From JBGTIS01 sp041745535 (GTDB lineage: Bacteria; Bacteroidota; Bacteroidia; Cytophagales; Cyclobacteriaceae): a DNA stretch of 20,242 nt. Both the position numbers and the translations under genes were made by a program. A model generated the notes under the pieces. It was not told where the DNA came from and made no database searches. It worked only from the letters and a program-made list of their open reading frames with translations. Location of the stretch: contig JBGTIS010000214.1 in NCBI GenBank assembly GCA_041745535.1, positions 1 to 20,242 of the forward strand, in the 5' to 3' direction. Numbering within the stretch: position 1 is the stretch's first letter; each line of letters begins with the position of its first letter. Below, one piece after another: positions 1 through 7,644 of the stretch.

Positions 1-374
1 ACCTGTCTACAATAGATACCGCATACCCCAGACTTTTGGCTTCCCGCTTGATACCCAATGCGGTTACCACTACTTCTTCCAACGCTTTGTTGTCGAAATC
101 CATGACTACATCTACTACAGACCGACCATTTACCGCTACCGTTTGGGTCACATAGCCAAGAAAATACCAGCGAGGCGTTATTGGGCACCTCAAGCACGTA
201 ATTTCCTTCCGCATTGGTTACAGTACCGGTAGTAGTACCGTCGATCTGAATATTTACGCCCGGAAGGCTTTCATTATCCGAATCAGTTACTTTGCCGGTA
301 ACTCTATTCTGGGCGAAGGCGTGGCTTTGCCATAGCACCAGCATCGATGCAAAAATAAAAATGAATCTTTTCAT
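1..374 (-). pseudogene. SusC-like TonB-dependent receptor, 5' part, frameshifted and cut by the window edge
   Basis: Outer-membrane SusC-type receptors import glycan fragments with TonB energy. The ATG at 374-372 opens a signal peptide (MKRFIFIFASMLVLWQSHAFAQ, cleavage after AFA) followed by a carboxypeptidase-D-like plug-associated repeat (NRVTGKVTDSDNESLPGVN, then GTTTGTVTNAEGNYVLEV). After NNASLVFS the reading frame changes: GYVTQTVAVNGRSVVDVV, EEVVVTALGIKREAKSLGYA and so on are in another frame. The shift lies at about 156-165. Canonical members read V-F-S-x-x-G-Y here, so five bases appear to be missing; a lost copy of a TTTTC tandem repeat would explain this exactly (inference). The SusC signature after EEVVVTALG makes the family assignment secure. 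It lies downstream of the enolase-superfamily gene in the same direction, so it probably belongs to the same carbohydrate locus. The rest of the gene, and any SusD partner, lie outside the window. A sequencing indel is the alternative to a real lesion. Confidence 0.85.
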
Positions 375-413
375 ATTAGGACAATTTAGGGTTATAAAAA
401 AGGTTAATAAAAG

Positions 414-436
414 ACTGAAACACACACTTTTTCAGT
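414..436 (-). promoter_or_regulatory. Hairpin in the SusC leader
   Basis: A perfect 7-bp inverted repeat (ACTGAAA at 414-420, TTTCAGT at 430-436, 9-nt loop) lies 40 bp before the SusC-like start codon. On the minus strand it is followed by CTTTTATTAACC. It could be a weak terminator for the upstream enzyme gene, an attenuator, or chance; the stem is AT-rich. The rest of the 245-bp gap between the two genes shows no clear promoter and no copy of the LacI operator. Confidence 0.25.
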
Positions 437-619
437 ACCCGGCTTGTTAAAAAAAGGCTAAGCAATGAAGCGGTAAAATGGCAAAAATATCTCCTCAGCA
501 GGCATGAAGTATGGCTCCTCAACGAAGCTTTTCTCTCTCCTGATTATTAAATAATTGTAGTATATAAATTATGGCCTGTCGGCTCTTATCAGGTGATTAT
601 AAATTTTACAGTACTTCTG

Positions 620-1867
620 TTACCAGTTATGAATAGCGCCATCCGGACTCCTCAGTATGGGATGGGGGAACTCCGTTTTTTCAGTTACTTCCATCACAAA
701 TGTTGCTTTTTTAGGATCAAACTTCACCCCTAATCCCGGCTCCGGATTCAGGTATAATTTTCCGTTTTCAAACCGAATAAAATCTTTGTTGAAATAATCG
801 GGTCGCTCGGGCTCGCCCCCACCCAATTCCATCAGGCAACGGGCCGGGCTGCTCGCTCCTAACACATGCACCAAAGCTGCTGTTGACAGTGGGCCCGTAA
901 AATGCGGGATCATGCCCACATAATGGGTTTCACAAATAGCAGCTATTTTCTGAAACTCGGTAATGCCTCCGGTATTGGGCAGCGTTACCCGCGTGTAATC
1001 TATCCACTGCTGCTCTATCATTTCATTGATGTCCCAGCGGTCGCCAAACTGCTCTCCTACCGCGATGGGTACCCGTGTCATGTCCCGTACCGATTTGTAT
1101 ACTTCCGGATTTTCGGAACGGATGATGTCTTCCACAAAATAAGGTTGTAAATTTTCCAGTGCCTCACATATTTTGATGGCTTCGGGCCGGTCGAACCGGG
1201 TATGTAAATCAATAGCCCAGTTGCCCGATCCACCTACCGCATCGTCTATTCTTTTGCAGAACGCTATGGTTTTGTTGGCATTCTCATAGAAATCAAAGGG
1301 TTCATCGCCATTTCCTCCGGTTGGCCCGATGCGGTAAGCCCGCAAACCCGCTTTGATGCAATCTCTGGCCCTTTGTTCTTCCGTTTCGGCTTTGGAAGCC
1401 CGGAATCCGGTAGCGTAACATTCTACATAGTCGCGGGTAGCACCACCCAGCAGGTCGTACACCGGCACATCCAGGGCCTTGCCCTTGATGTCCCACAAGG
1501 CCATTTCCAGGGCACCCAGTGCATGCAGTTTCTCCCGACCCGGCGGGTAAAACATGCCCCGGTACACATACTGCCAGAGATGTTCTATGCGAAACGGATC
1601 TTCCCCGATCAGCATCTGGGCACACTGCTCGATCATATCTTTGGACCCGCCTTCGCCAATGCCGATAATACCTGTATCTGTTTCAATTTCCACAATGCCG
1701 CGGGCCTGGTTAAAAAGAGGCTTGTTATAACCCGGCGCACTGTAATACCTGATTTTGGTAATTTTCATTTTAGAGGCAGCTGCCGCTTCCGTTTTCAACA
1801 AGGGCAAACCAACCATAGCCGCACATGAACCCAACAGTGATGATTGTATAAATTTCCTTCTGCGCAT
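620..1867 (-). CDS. Exported enolase-superfamily enzyme (mandelate racemase/galactonate dehydratase-like)
   Basis: The 415-residue protein belongs to the mandelate racemase/muconate-lactonizing branch of the enolase superfamily, whose members abstract a proton alpha to a carboxylate with Mg2+ help, commonly dehydrating or racemising sugar acids. The N-terminus has a twin-arginine-like leader (RRKFIQ at 3-8, hydrophobic stretch, AAAA near 28-31), so it is probably exported folded. The N-terminal capping domain spans about 34-150, the barrel about 155-390. Probable metal ligands are D220 (with H222 in a D-x-H pair, as in the galactonate/mannonate dehydratase type), E246 (FVEDI) and E272 (AVGEQF); H322 (IPHFTGP) fits the general acid/base histidine. 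No K-x-K pair is seen after strand 2 (YRIGPTGG), unlike true mandelate racemase. A LacI-family gene precedes it, with an operator palindrome at 1901-1916, and a SusC-like gene follows. The substrate cannot be told from the sequence; an acid sugar is the best guess. Confidence 0.85.
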   Translation of the reverse strand: MRRRKFIQSSLLGSCAAMVGLPLLKTEAAAASKMKITKIRYYSAPGYNKPLFNQARGIVEIETDTGIIGIGEGGSKDMIEQCAQMLIGEDPFRIEHLWQYVYRGMFYPPGREKLHALGALEMALWDIKGKALDVPVYDLLGGATRDYVECYATGFRASKAETEEQRARDCIKAGLRAYRIGPTGGNGDEPFDFYENANKTIAFCKRIDDAVGGSGNWAIDLHTRFDRPEAIKICEALENLQPYFVEDIIRSENPEVYKSVRDMTRVPIAVGEQFGDRWDINEMIEQQWIDYTRVTLPNTGGITEFQKIAAICETHYVGMIPHFTGPLSTAALVHVLGASSPARCLMELGGGEPERPDYFNKDFIRFENGKLYLNPEPGLGVKFDPKKATFVMEVTEKTEFPHPILRSPDGAIHNW

Positions 1868-1900
1868 AAGTGATAATTTTAATAGCTATTTATGTATACT

Positions 1901-1916
1901 GTTTAATCGATTAAAC
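1901..1916. promoter_or_regulatory. LacI-family operator in front of the enolase-superfamily gene
   Basis: GTTTAATCGATTAAAC is a perfect 16-bp palindrome with the central CG typical of LacI-family operators. It lies 34 bp before the ATG of the enzyme gene, in the 66-bp gap after the LacI gene. The same 16 bases plus AAA recur upstream of the LacI gene (3012-3030). On the minus strand TTTG overlaps its left edge as a possible -33 element, and TATACATA follows as a poor -7 element. It probably gives the enzyme gene its own regulated promoter. Confidence 0.85.
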
Positions 1917-1933
1917 AAACAGGCAAAATAAAG

Positions 1934-2974
1934 TCAGGATATAGGTATCTTTTTCGATTTTGAAGACGCTCTCACAATCAGTTTCGCGTCCATCAGAATT
2001 TGTCGCGTTTCCTCCTCCGGGTTTTTCATTTTTTTTACAAGAATTTCCACGGCTGTTTTGCCCAAAAGCTCTATGGGTTGCCGCAAATACGTGATCGGAC
2101 AATAATAAAGATCAAATGCTTCAGCCTGCCCAAAGCTTACAATAGCCAGATCGTCAGGGACTTTTAAGCGCGACTGATTAATATATTTTAATCCGCTAAT
2201 GGCCAATCCGTAGGTAGCGAAAATAACCGCGTTAACAGGAAATTCGGGTGATACCATGGCATCGATCGCTATTTTTACTTCCTTTTCGGTATTTTTAAAT
2301 TTAACCTCTTGCAGCCAATGCTGATGAAAACTCAGATTCTGGTCGCCCAGCGCATCCAGGTATCCCTGTATCCGCTGTTTCATATGAAAAAGCTGTGACT
2401 GATAGGCGATCATGCCCACACGCTGATATCCATGCTTAATCAGATGCAGACCGGCATCATAAGATGCTTTATAATTATTGGTACAAACAAAATCGGTTTG
2501 TATCTCCGAAAAATGCCTGTCCAGCAATACAAACGGAATATTTTTCTCTTTTAAATAATGCACCTGCTTTTCAGAGTTTTCGGAGGAAACAATGATAAAA
2601 CCATCGACCTGCCGGTTGATAAACACATTTAACAGATCCCACGATTTATCCGCGTTTTCATGGGAACTGCCAATAATTACCGTATAACCGTTTCTTTTTG
2701 CCTCGTCTTCCACAATCCAGGCAATGTTGGCAAAAAACGGATTTGAGATATCCGCGATAATTAGCCCGATGGTAAACGTTTTACCACTTCGCAGGCTTTT
2801 GGCCAGATAGTTAGGCTGATAATTCATTTCCTTGGCTATCTGCTTAATTTTAACGGCGATTTCCTTTCCAACCCGGCTTTCTTTTTCCTTTCCACTAAGC
2901 ACGTATGAAACAAGCGCTGTAGAAACCTTTGCTTTAGAAGCTATATCTTTTAAAGAAACTTTCTTTTTATACAT
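1934..2974 (-). CDS. LacI/GalR-family transcriptional regulator
   Basis: The 346-residue protein has the usual LacI length and layout. An N-terminal helix-turn-helix lies at about 6-30 (VSLKDIASKAKVSTALVSYV, then LSGKEK), with the hinge helix at about 52-66 (YQPNYLAKSLRSGKT). The two-lobed sugar-binding domain starts at about 67 (FTIGLIIADISNPFF) and runs to about 340, with FIIVSSE, FVLLDRH and DLAIVSFGQ as family landmarks. It should bind DNA as a dimer and be released or recruited by a small sugar-type effector. A perfect palindrome is found both in its own promoter and in front of the next gene (enolase superfamily), so autoregulation and control of the sugar-acid locus are the natural reading. 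The start ATG at 2974-2972 gives MYKKKVSLKDIA, the expected spacing to the HTH. Effector unknown. Confidence 0.95.
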   Translation of the reverse strand: MYKKKVSLKDIASKAKVSTALVSYVLSGKEKESRVGKEIAVKIKQIAKEMNYQPNYLAKSLRSGKTFTIGLIIADISNPFFANIAWIVEDEAKRNGYTVIIGSSHENADKSWDLLNVFINRQVDGFIIVSSENSEKQVHYLKEKNIPFVLLDRHFSEIQTDFVCTNNYKASYDAGLHLIKHGYQRVGMIAYQSQLFHMKQRIQGYLDALGDQNLSFHQHWLQEVKFKNTEKEVKIAIDAMVSPEFPVNAVIFATYGLAISGLKYINQSRLKVPDDLAIVSFGQAEAFDLYYCPITYLRQPIELLGKTAVEILVKKMKNPEEETRQILMDAKLIVRASSKSKKIPIS

Positions 2975-3002
2975 AGGTAAAGCCTTTGGTAAGGAGCGAA
3001 AT

Positions 3003-3030
3003 CAAATATAAGTTTAATCGATTAAACAAA
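3003..3030 (-). promoter_or_regulatory. LacI-gene promoter with embedded operator
   Basis: On the minus strand the order is TTG, then the palindrome GTTTAATCGATTAAAC (3027-3012), then TATATTTG (3010-3003). TATATTTG matches the Bacteroidota -7 consensus TAnnTTTG exactly, and the TTG just before it can serve as the -33 element, with a 16-base spacer that is slightly short. The operator therefore fills the spacer between the two promoter elements, the best position for autorepression. The start codon is 28 bases further on. From 3031 to 3208 I see no other feature. Confidence 0.75.
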
Positions 3031-3208
3031 AAATATTCATCAATTTATTTTTAAACTTTTTTCATTGTGAACATAAAATACTTGCCCGTTTTTCTAATTT
3101 CACAATATGCTTTCTTTATTTTTATTTGTTCTTCAAAATGCCAGCAGTTCATTCAAAGGAGGGTGGTTGCTTAGATTCAGAAAACCATACCATTCAATAT
3201 GGCATTTA

Positions 3209-3578
3209 GAGCGTGTTAGGAAATTTTCTATTCATTAAACATCAATACGCCAAATAACCATGGATATATTGGCTAGTGTCAAGAAGGATTGCGCGCTTTC
3301 CACAGTGCGTTCGTAATCTATCACCGTTCTGCGGAAGAAATTCAGCCAGGCAAACGTCCTTTCCACGACCCACCTTTTAGCTTCCACCGCGCGGCGGCCG
3401 CTACAAAGCCTTTCTGCCCTTCTTCTCGCGCTGCTACCTCAAAAGCAAGGTGCTTGTCTTCTACTGCTTGAGTGAAATAACCCCGGTACGACTTGTCAGC
3501 CATAATCTTCTTTAGGGTAGGCATGATCTGTTTACAGTCTTCTAATAAAGCCACTCCCCCTGGAGTTTTATGCCCTAA
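3209..3578 (-). mobile_element. IS5-family transposase remnant (3' part, disrupted)
   Basis: Minus-strand coding homology begins abruptly near 3575 (GHKTPGGVALLED), runs through the IS5-type segment MPTLKKIMADKSYRGYFTQA and, in a second frame, VEAKRWVVERTFAW, LNFFRRTVIDYERTVESAQ and SFLTLANISMVIWRIDV, ending at TAA 3237-3235. VERTFAWLNFFRR carries the conserved DDE-domain glutamate region. The probable terminal repeat starts at 3209 (GAGCGTGTTAGGAAATTTT). The 5' half of the element and its other end are missing. The two frames are separated by a 14-base all-G/C stretch at 3388-3401; removing it exactly restores GFV-VEAKRW. The element abuts the truncated 5' end of the kinase gene, so insertion followed by deletion is a likely history. 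It cannot be active. Confidence 0.85.
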
Positions 3579-4583
3579 GCACTACAAAACCTTTTGAAAA
3601 TCCGGAACTTGCCAAAAAATTATTTAGCGTATGACCAAAAATTCGGAGCGTTTTTTTATCATGCTGATAACAGTGAGGGAGAGAAATACCTTTTATACAC
3701 TATTTCCGGCGTGCCCAAAGAAGCCTTCTCAAAGTTTCCCAATCCTCGTAACACCAAAATTTTTGGTCCTACTTTTTCCGGCACCCACACAGTTAGGTAC
3801 GGAGACGTGACCCGGCAGCCTCATTTTGGCAAAAACGCGCCTTATCATGGAATGCCCGAAGGTCACTTGCCGGTTAAAAGCTACCTGGCTGTGCCTGTTA
3901 TTTCTCCCAATACAAAAGCCGTAATAGGAGGTTTGTTCTTTGGTCATCCTGAACCTGACATATTTACAGAGGCTTCTGAGAAAATGGTGGAAGGTATTGC
4001 CGCCCAGGGGGCGATTGCTATGGAAAATGCCCGCCTCTTTGAAGAAAAAAATAGAACTGAGCAAAAACTCAGGGAAAGTGAAATGAAGTTTCGCGATATG
4101 GCTGATACGGTGCCGGTTATGATTTGGGTAACCGATCAGGAAGGTCAGTGTACGAATTTGAACAAGCAATGGTATGACTATACCGGGCAAACAGAAGCCA
4201 CAGCATTAGGACAAAAATGGGCCAATGCCCTGCATCCGGACGATGTTGAAAAAACAATGCATACATTTTTAGAAGCAAGCAAAAGCCAAAAGGCTTTTAG
4301 TTTATCATTCAGACTGAAAAATAAAACCGGAAATTTTCGCTGGACGCTGGTAACCGGTTTTCCTAAATTTGATGGTGCCGGAAACTTCGAAGGAATTATC
4401 GGTGCCGTGGTAGATATCCACGAACGCAAAATGGCCGAAGAGGCACTGGACGAACAAAAACAACAGTACGAAAGTATATTTAACATCGTTAGATCAGGGC
4501 TACCGGAAAAACTTATTTTAATGAGCATAACCATCCTGTCCGCTTTGTTGGTACCGTACTGGATATTACGGAACAAACATTAA
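3579..4583 (+). pseudogene. Sensor histidine kinase remnant, GAF-PAS sensory half
   Basis: The reading frame is open from 3579 and shows a GAF domain entered in mid-domain (FGAFFYHADNSEGEKYLLYT at about 18-37 counted from TTG 3594, through GKNAPYHGMPEGHLPVKSYL to AAQGAIAMENARLFEE), then a PAS domain (MKFRDMADTVPVMIWVTDQE, near 164-275, ending GAVVDIHERKMAEEAL). Only the weak codon TTG 3594 is available as a start, and homologs have more sequence before FGAFFY, so the 5' end is lost at the junction with the IS remnant. A second PAS domain starts (QQYESIFNIV) but breaks at about 4488-4499 and resumes in the -1 frame as RATGKTYFNEHNHPVRFVGT. The middle of that domain, probably some 60-70 residues by comparison with ordinary PAS domains, is missing. 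The original frame meets TAA at 4581-4583. It is one gene with the next entry. Confidence 0.85.
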
Positions 4584-5321
4584 AACAGCAGGAACTGGAA
4601 GAAAAAAACCCGCGAACTCGAATTTGCTAACGAAGACCCGCGAAATTTTACCTATACCATTACCCATGATATCAAAAATCCGCTTTCCAATCTGTTAATG
4701 GCTTCCTCGCTTTCCCGGAGTTTTACTACCGTTGATGAGTACAGGCAAATTGTGGAACTGATGAACAAAAGCTCTGATAAAATTAATAATATTCTGGATG
4801 GGCTGTTGAAGGTAATCAGAGAAGAGAAAGCTATTAAGAAAGTGGAAGTGCTGGATATGGAAGAAATCATGGAAGAAATAAAAGCTGAACTTGCCGAAGA
4901 ACTAACCAATAGTAAAGGTAAAATTATTACGCATATTCATAAAAAATACATCCACTATATCCGGGGGTATCTACAAAGTATTTTAAGAAATTTAATTGGC
5001 AACGCTATTAAATATCGGGCCCCGGAAAGGCCTCTGGTAATCTTAATTACAGTGCGGGAAAATGGAAATTTTACGGAGTTAGTTGTGGAAGATAATGGGT
5101 CTGGCATCGACCTGAGCCGGTATCGGAAAAATATGTTTCAGCGTTTCAAAAGATTTAACAATCATACCCCCGGTACTGGTATTGGTTTATTCATGATTAA
5201 AAGGATGATAGAAAAATATGGTGGCCATATTTCTGTAGAAAGCCAACCAGGCAAAGGAACTACTTTTGTTGTAAAACTTGCTACTATTAATGTGACAGTT
5301 GACAGGTACCAGACCGCATAA
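4584..5321 (+). pseudogene. Sensor histidine kinase remnant, HisKA-HATPase catalytic half
   Basis: This continues the preceding gene. VLDITEQTLKQQELEEKN is in the -1 frame; a single extra C in AACCCGCGAA near 4609-4612 then returns the frame, giving RELEFANED and FTYTITHDIKNPLSNLL with the phospho-acceptor His codon at 4665-4667. The frame is the same as at 3579-4583, so the two halves differ by only one in-frame stop. The ATP-binding domain looks intact: N box with NLIGNAIKYR, G1 box DNGSGID, F box FQRFKRF, G2 box GTGIGL and the C-terminal GGHISVESQPGKGTTF. The first ATG (4698) lies after the His codon, so a protein started there could bind ATP but not autophosphorylate. It ends at TAA 5319-5321. 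No response-regulator gene lies nearby. As a kinase it is probably dead. Confidence 0.85.
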
Positions 5322-5391
5322 AATGTGTGTACCTTTTTTCTAATGCTACTTCCTTATTTATTCAATCTTTTTTTGACTCAATTACAAACAG

Positions 5392-6462
5392 TTATCGGGT
5401 TCGGGCCGCAAAACATACCTGATGAATAAAACTTAATTTTTCCATTACGTTTGGTGGAATCACAAAGGGGTATAAATCGTGGTGGCCCATGCTTCGGTTT
5501 AAACTGTTCATGGCATAGGTTAAAGGCAGCCAGAAACTCATAAGCGTTTCAAAATCTTCCAGGTAGTACGGATTAACATTTAAATCAGCCTCCAAACTGG
5601 GCGCTAAAGCTGCCGCTACCGGATGCACACTAAGGCCGAAAGCGTAAGCGGTTTCCAGTGTGTCAATAATATGGAGGTAATGTGCCCAGGTTTCTGCCCA
5701 ATCTTCCCACGGATGCGTGCTGGCATAGGCACTGATATAATCCTGTGTCCAGTTTTCCGGTGCGCCCTGTTCATAGTGTAATTTCAGCGCTTCGCCATAG
5801 TCGGTGCGCTCGTCGCCAAACATGTGTCGAAACGCATCAATGTATTCAGAATTGGCAATGAGCCTGTCCCAGTAATAATGGCCCACTTCATGCCTGAAAT
5901 GCCCTAATACAGTGCGATAGGGTTCATCCATCGCCCTGCGGGCCATTTCCCGTTCAATGTCATCAGCTTCCGCGATATTAATGGTGATCAGTCCCTGGGC
6001 ATGCCCGGTAAGTATGCGTGGCGCGTTACCAGTGTTGATGTCGGCAAGAAAATCAAACGATAAACCTCGTTCCGGATCTTCTGTTTTACTTAACAATGGC
6101 AACCTCATACGCAATAAAGTATATACCAGCCGGTGTTTGGCTATTTCGATTATTTTCCACCGGAGGGTATATTCCGGTTTGCTAAGGTTGGGGATGGTAC
6201 GGTTTAGTGAACAGGCTTCGCAAAAGGGATTTTCCTGTTCAGCAGGTACCAGCCAATTGCATACCCCATGATCGTGGTTGGCACAATACCGGTAAAGCAC
6301 TGATTCGTTTTTGTACAAATAATACATCCCGTTCTCCAGTGCCAGCAGTGGATATAACTGTCTTTTTTCGGCCAGAAAGCCAAGGGGATACTGGCACTTT
6401 TCGCAAGTGTAGTTTTCAAAGTATATGAGTTGATCACAATGCTTACAGGAAAATAATTTCAT
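5392..6462 (-). CDS. Putative zinc metallopeptidase with N-terminal zinc ribbon
   Basis: The protein matches the layout of the putative zinc-binding metallopeptidase family found in many Gram-negatives (PF15887/DUF2248 type). Using ATG 6462 (356 residues), the N-terminus is a zinc-ribbon pair with C6-C9, C20-C23, C60, C68 and C81-C84. The peptidase core has HEVGHYYWD (H191, E192, H195), an HExxH zincin motif, followed by ERTDYGEAL and PWEDWAETWAHY, where an acidic residue such as E253 or E257 could be the third ligand. The substrate is unknown. An in-frame ATG at 6537 would add 25 hydrophobic residues (VVSLCFLAITAIFYVVLP); I prefer 6462 because MKLFSCKHC is how such proteins normally start. 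It is convergent with the kinase remnant (70-bp gap) and has no evident operon partner. Confidence 0.8.
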   Translation of the reverse strand: MKLFSCKHCDQLIYFENYTCEKCQYPLGFLAEKRQLYPLLALENGMYYLYKNESVLYRYCANHDHGVCNWLVPAEQENPFCEACSLNRTIPNLSKPEYTLRWKIIEIAKHRLVYTLLRMRLPLLSKTEDPERGLSFDFLADINTGNAPRILTGHAQGLITINIAEADDIEREMARRAMDEPYRTVLGHFRHEVGHYYWDRLIANSEYIDAFRHMFGDERTDYGEALKLHYEQGAPENWTQDYISAYASTHPWEDWAETWAHYLHIIDTLETAYAFGLSVHPVAAALAPSLEADLNVNPYYLEDFETLMSFWLPLTYAMNSLNRSMGHHDLYPFVIPPNVMEKLSFIHQVCFAARTR

Positions 6463-6616
6463 AAACGCCGCGCGAAAAATTGGTAATACAACATAAAAAA
6501 TGGCAGTGATAGCCAGAAAACATAAGCTAACAACCATATACTCCCTGAATAGTTTTTGAAATTTTAAGTTGCGAAATTATTTGTTGTAAATTACTTATAA
6601 TCAGAAAGTTATATCA

Positions 6617-7264
6617 TTATTTAAACCTGATTCTCAGTATTTTTAGTAGATTAACCGTAGTAACCAGTGCGATAGCGATGCTGAGGTAGCCGACAAACTG
6701 GATAATACTAACCAGGTGCCGGGCATCATGATACAGGTTTTTACCAACTTCCACCTGTATTTCCCGCAAGATATGCATGGTTCGCTGCAGGTTTTCAAAA
6801 GCCTGTAAACTTTGGTTAAGGTAAAGCTGTTCGGCAGCATCAGTTTGATGCTCTTTTAATAAATTAATAACTTGTTTTTCCAGTTGCTGATAAACCTGTA
6901 TTTGTTCTTTGAACTTTTCCAATGCGCTGGTTTCATCGGTAGTAAGGTAAGTTTTGGCATATTTCATAATGGTCTGATCAATGTCCTGGTTGTTACGCTG
7001 TATCTGCCCGACCAATTCAGGAGCTTCGGCGTCATACATGTACATCATTTTTTCTACCAGGAACCGGTTGGTATACATTTCCTCCTGAATGTTTGACAAG
7101 TCGGCAGCGGGGATAAGCCGGTCTTCCAGCATCGACCTGAATGAATAAGATAGCCCCGACAAGTTTCTGGAAACAAGTATGATGATACCATTGAGTAGCA
7201 CTAAAAGTACCAGAAACGACAACATAATCTTTTCCTGATTTGAAAGTTGCCAGATAAACTTCAT
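6617..7264 (-). CDS. Four-helix-bundle (MCP-type) membrane sensor protein lacking an output domain
   Basis: The 215-residue protein has a short cytoplasmic start, TM1 at about 13-31 (IMLSFLVLLVLLNGIIILV), an extracytoplasmic all-helical region of about 150 residues, and TM2 at about 184-208 (LVSIIQFVGYLSIAIALV), then only RIRFK. This is the layout of the ligand-binding 4HB_MCP domain of chemoreceptors and some kinases (long helices such as EEMYTNRFLVEKMMYMYDAE and EKFKEQIQVYQQLEKQVINL), but no HAMP, kinase or methyl-accepting domain follows. TAA at 6619-6617 ends it cleanly and no signalling motif is seen in the 79 bp before the peptidase gene. It may work with a partner encoded elsewhere. 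The same-strand peptidase gene is 79 bp downstream, so co-transcription is possible. Confidence 0.75.
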   Translation of the reverse strand: MKFIWQLSNQEKIMLSFLVLLVLLNGIIILVSRNLSGLSYSFRSMLEDRLIPAADLSNIQEEMYTNRFLVEKMMYMYDAEAPELVGQIQRNNQDIDQTIMKYAKTYLTTDETSALEKFKEQIQVYQQLEKQVINLLKEHQTDAAEQLYLNQSLQAFENLQRTMHILREIQVEVGKNLYHDARHLVSIIQFVGYLSIAIALVTTVNLLKILRIRFK

Positions 7265-7644
7265 GTGAGAATCTATTTTGATATTTTAAATCCTAAATGG
7301 CCGCGAATCCTGTATGGCACACAGGATGGTTAACAGATTGTGATTACCTGTAAAACCTGTGCCCATCAGGGGTTAAATATATAAATTTTAATGCTTATGT
7401 CCGGCCGATTACAGAAAAGTAAGGTTGATCTCCGGTTTTTTATTGAACTTGCTGCCATTATATTAGTAAGTGGTACCGATTAAATTAAGCCTGCTCCTTT
7501 ATGGTGGCCCGTGCTTGCGGAAAAAACATTTTGCGGAACCGCACTTTCATTTGAATTTTTTTTCACTATTTCTTAATTAGCAGTATCATTCAGGTTTTTA
7601 CCAGCTTTTCAAAGCAGCTATCACCCTTACCTAAAAATTACGCT
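7265..7644. other. 380-bp intergenic region between divergent genes
   Basis: The region separates the minus-strand 4HB gene from the plus-strand lyase gene and must hold both promoters. I see no exact TAnnTTTG element. The clearest structure is a perfect 7-bp inverted repeat, ATCCTGT at 7307-7313 and ACAGGAT at 7321-7327 with a 7-nt loop, 43 bp before the 4HB start; it could be an operator or a short dyad of an intergenic repeat. A small palindrome TGCGGAACCGCA occurs near 7533-7544. No coding remnant is seen. Confidence 0.4.

Noticed and set aside
3289..3471. 60-codon plus-strand frame over the transposase remnant
   Set aside because: It is antisense to clear transposase homology.
5289..5340. 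GGTAC/GTACC arms followed by TTTTTT after the kinase remnant as a terminator
   Set aside because: The arms are only 5 bp with a loop of about 19 nt; too weak to call.
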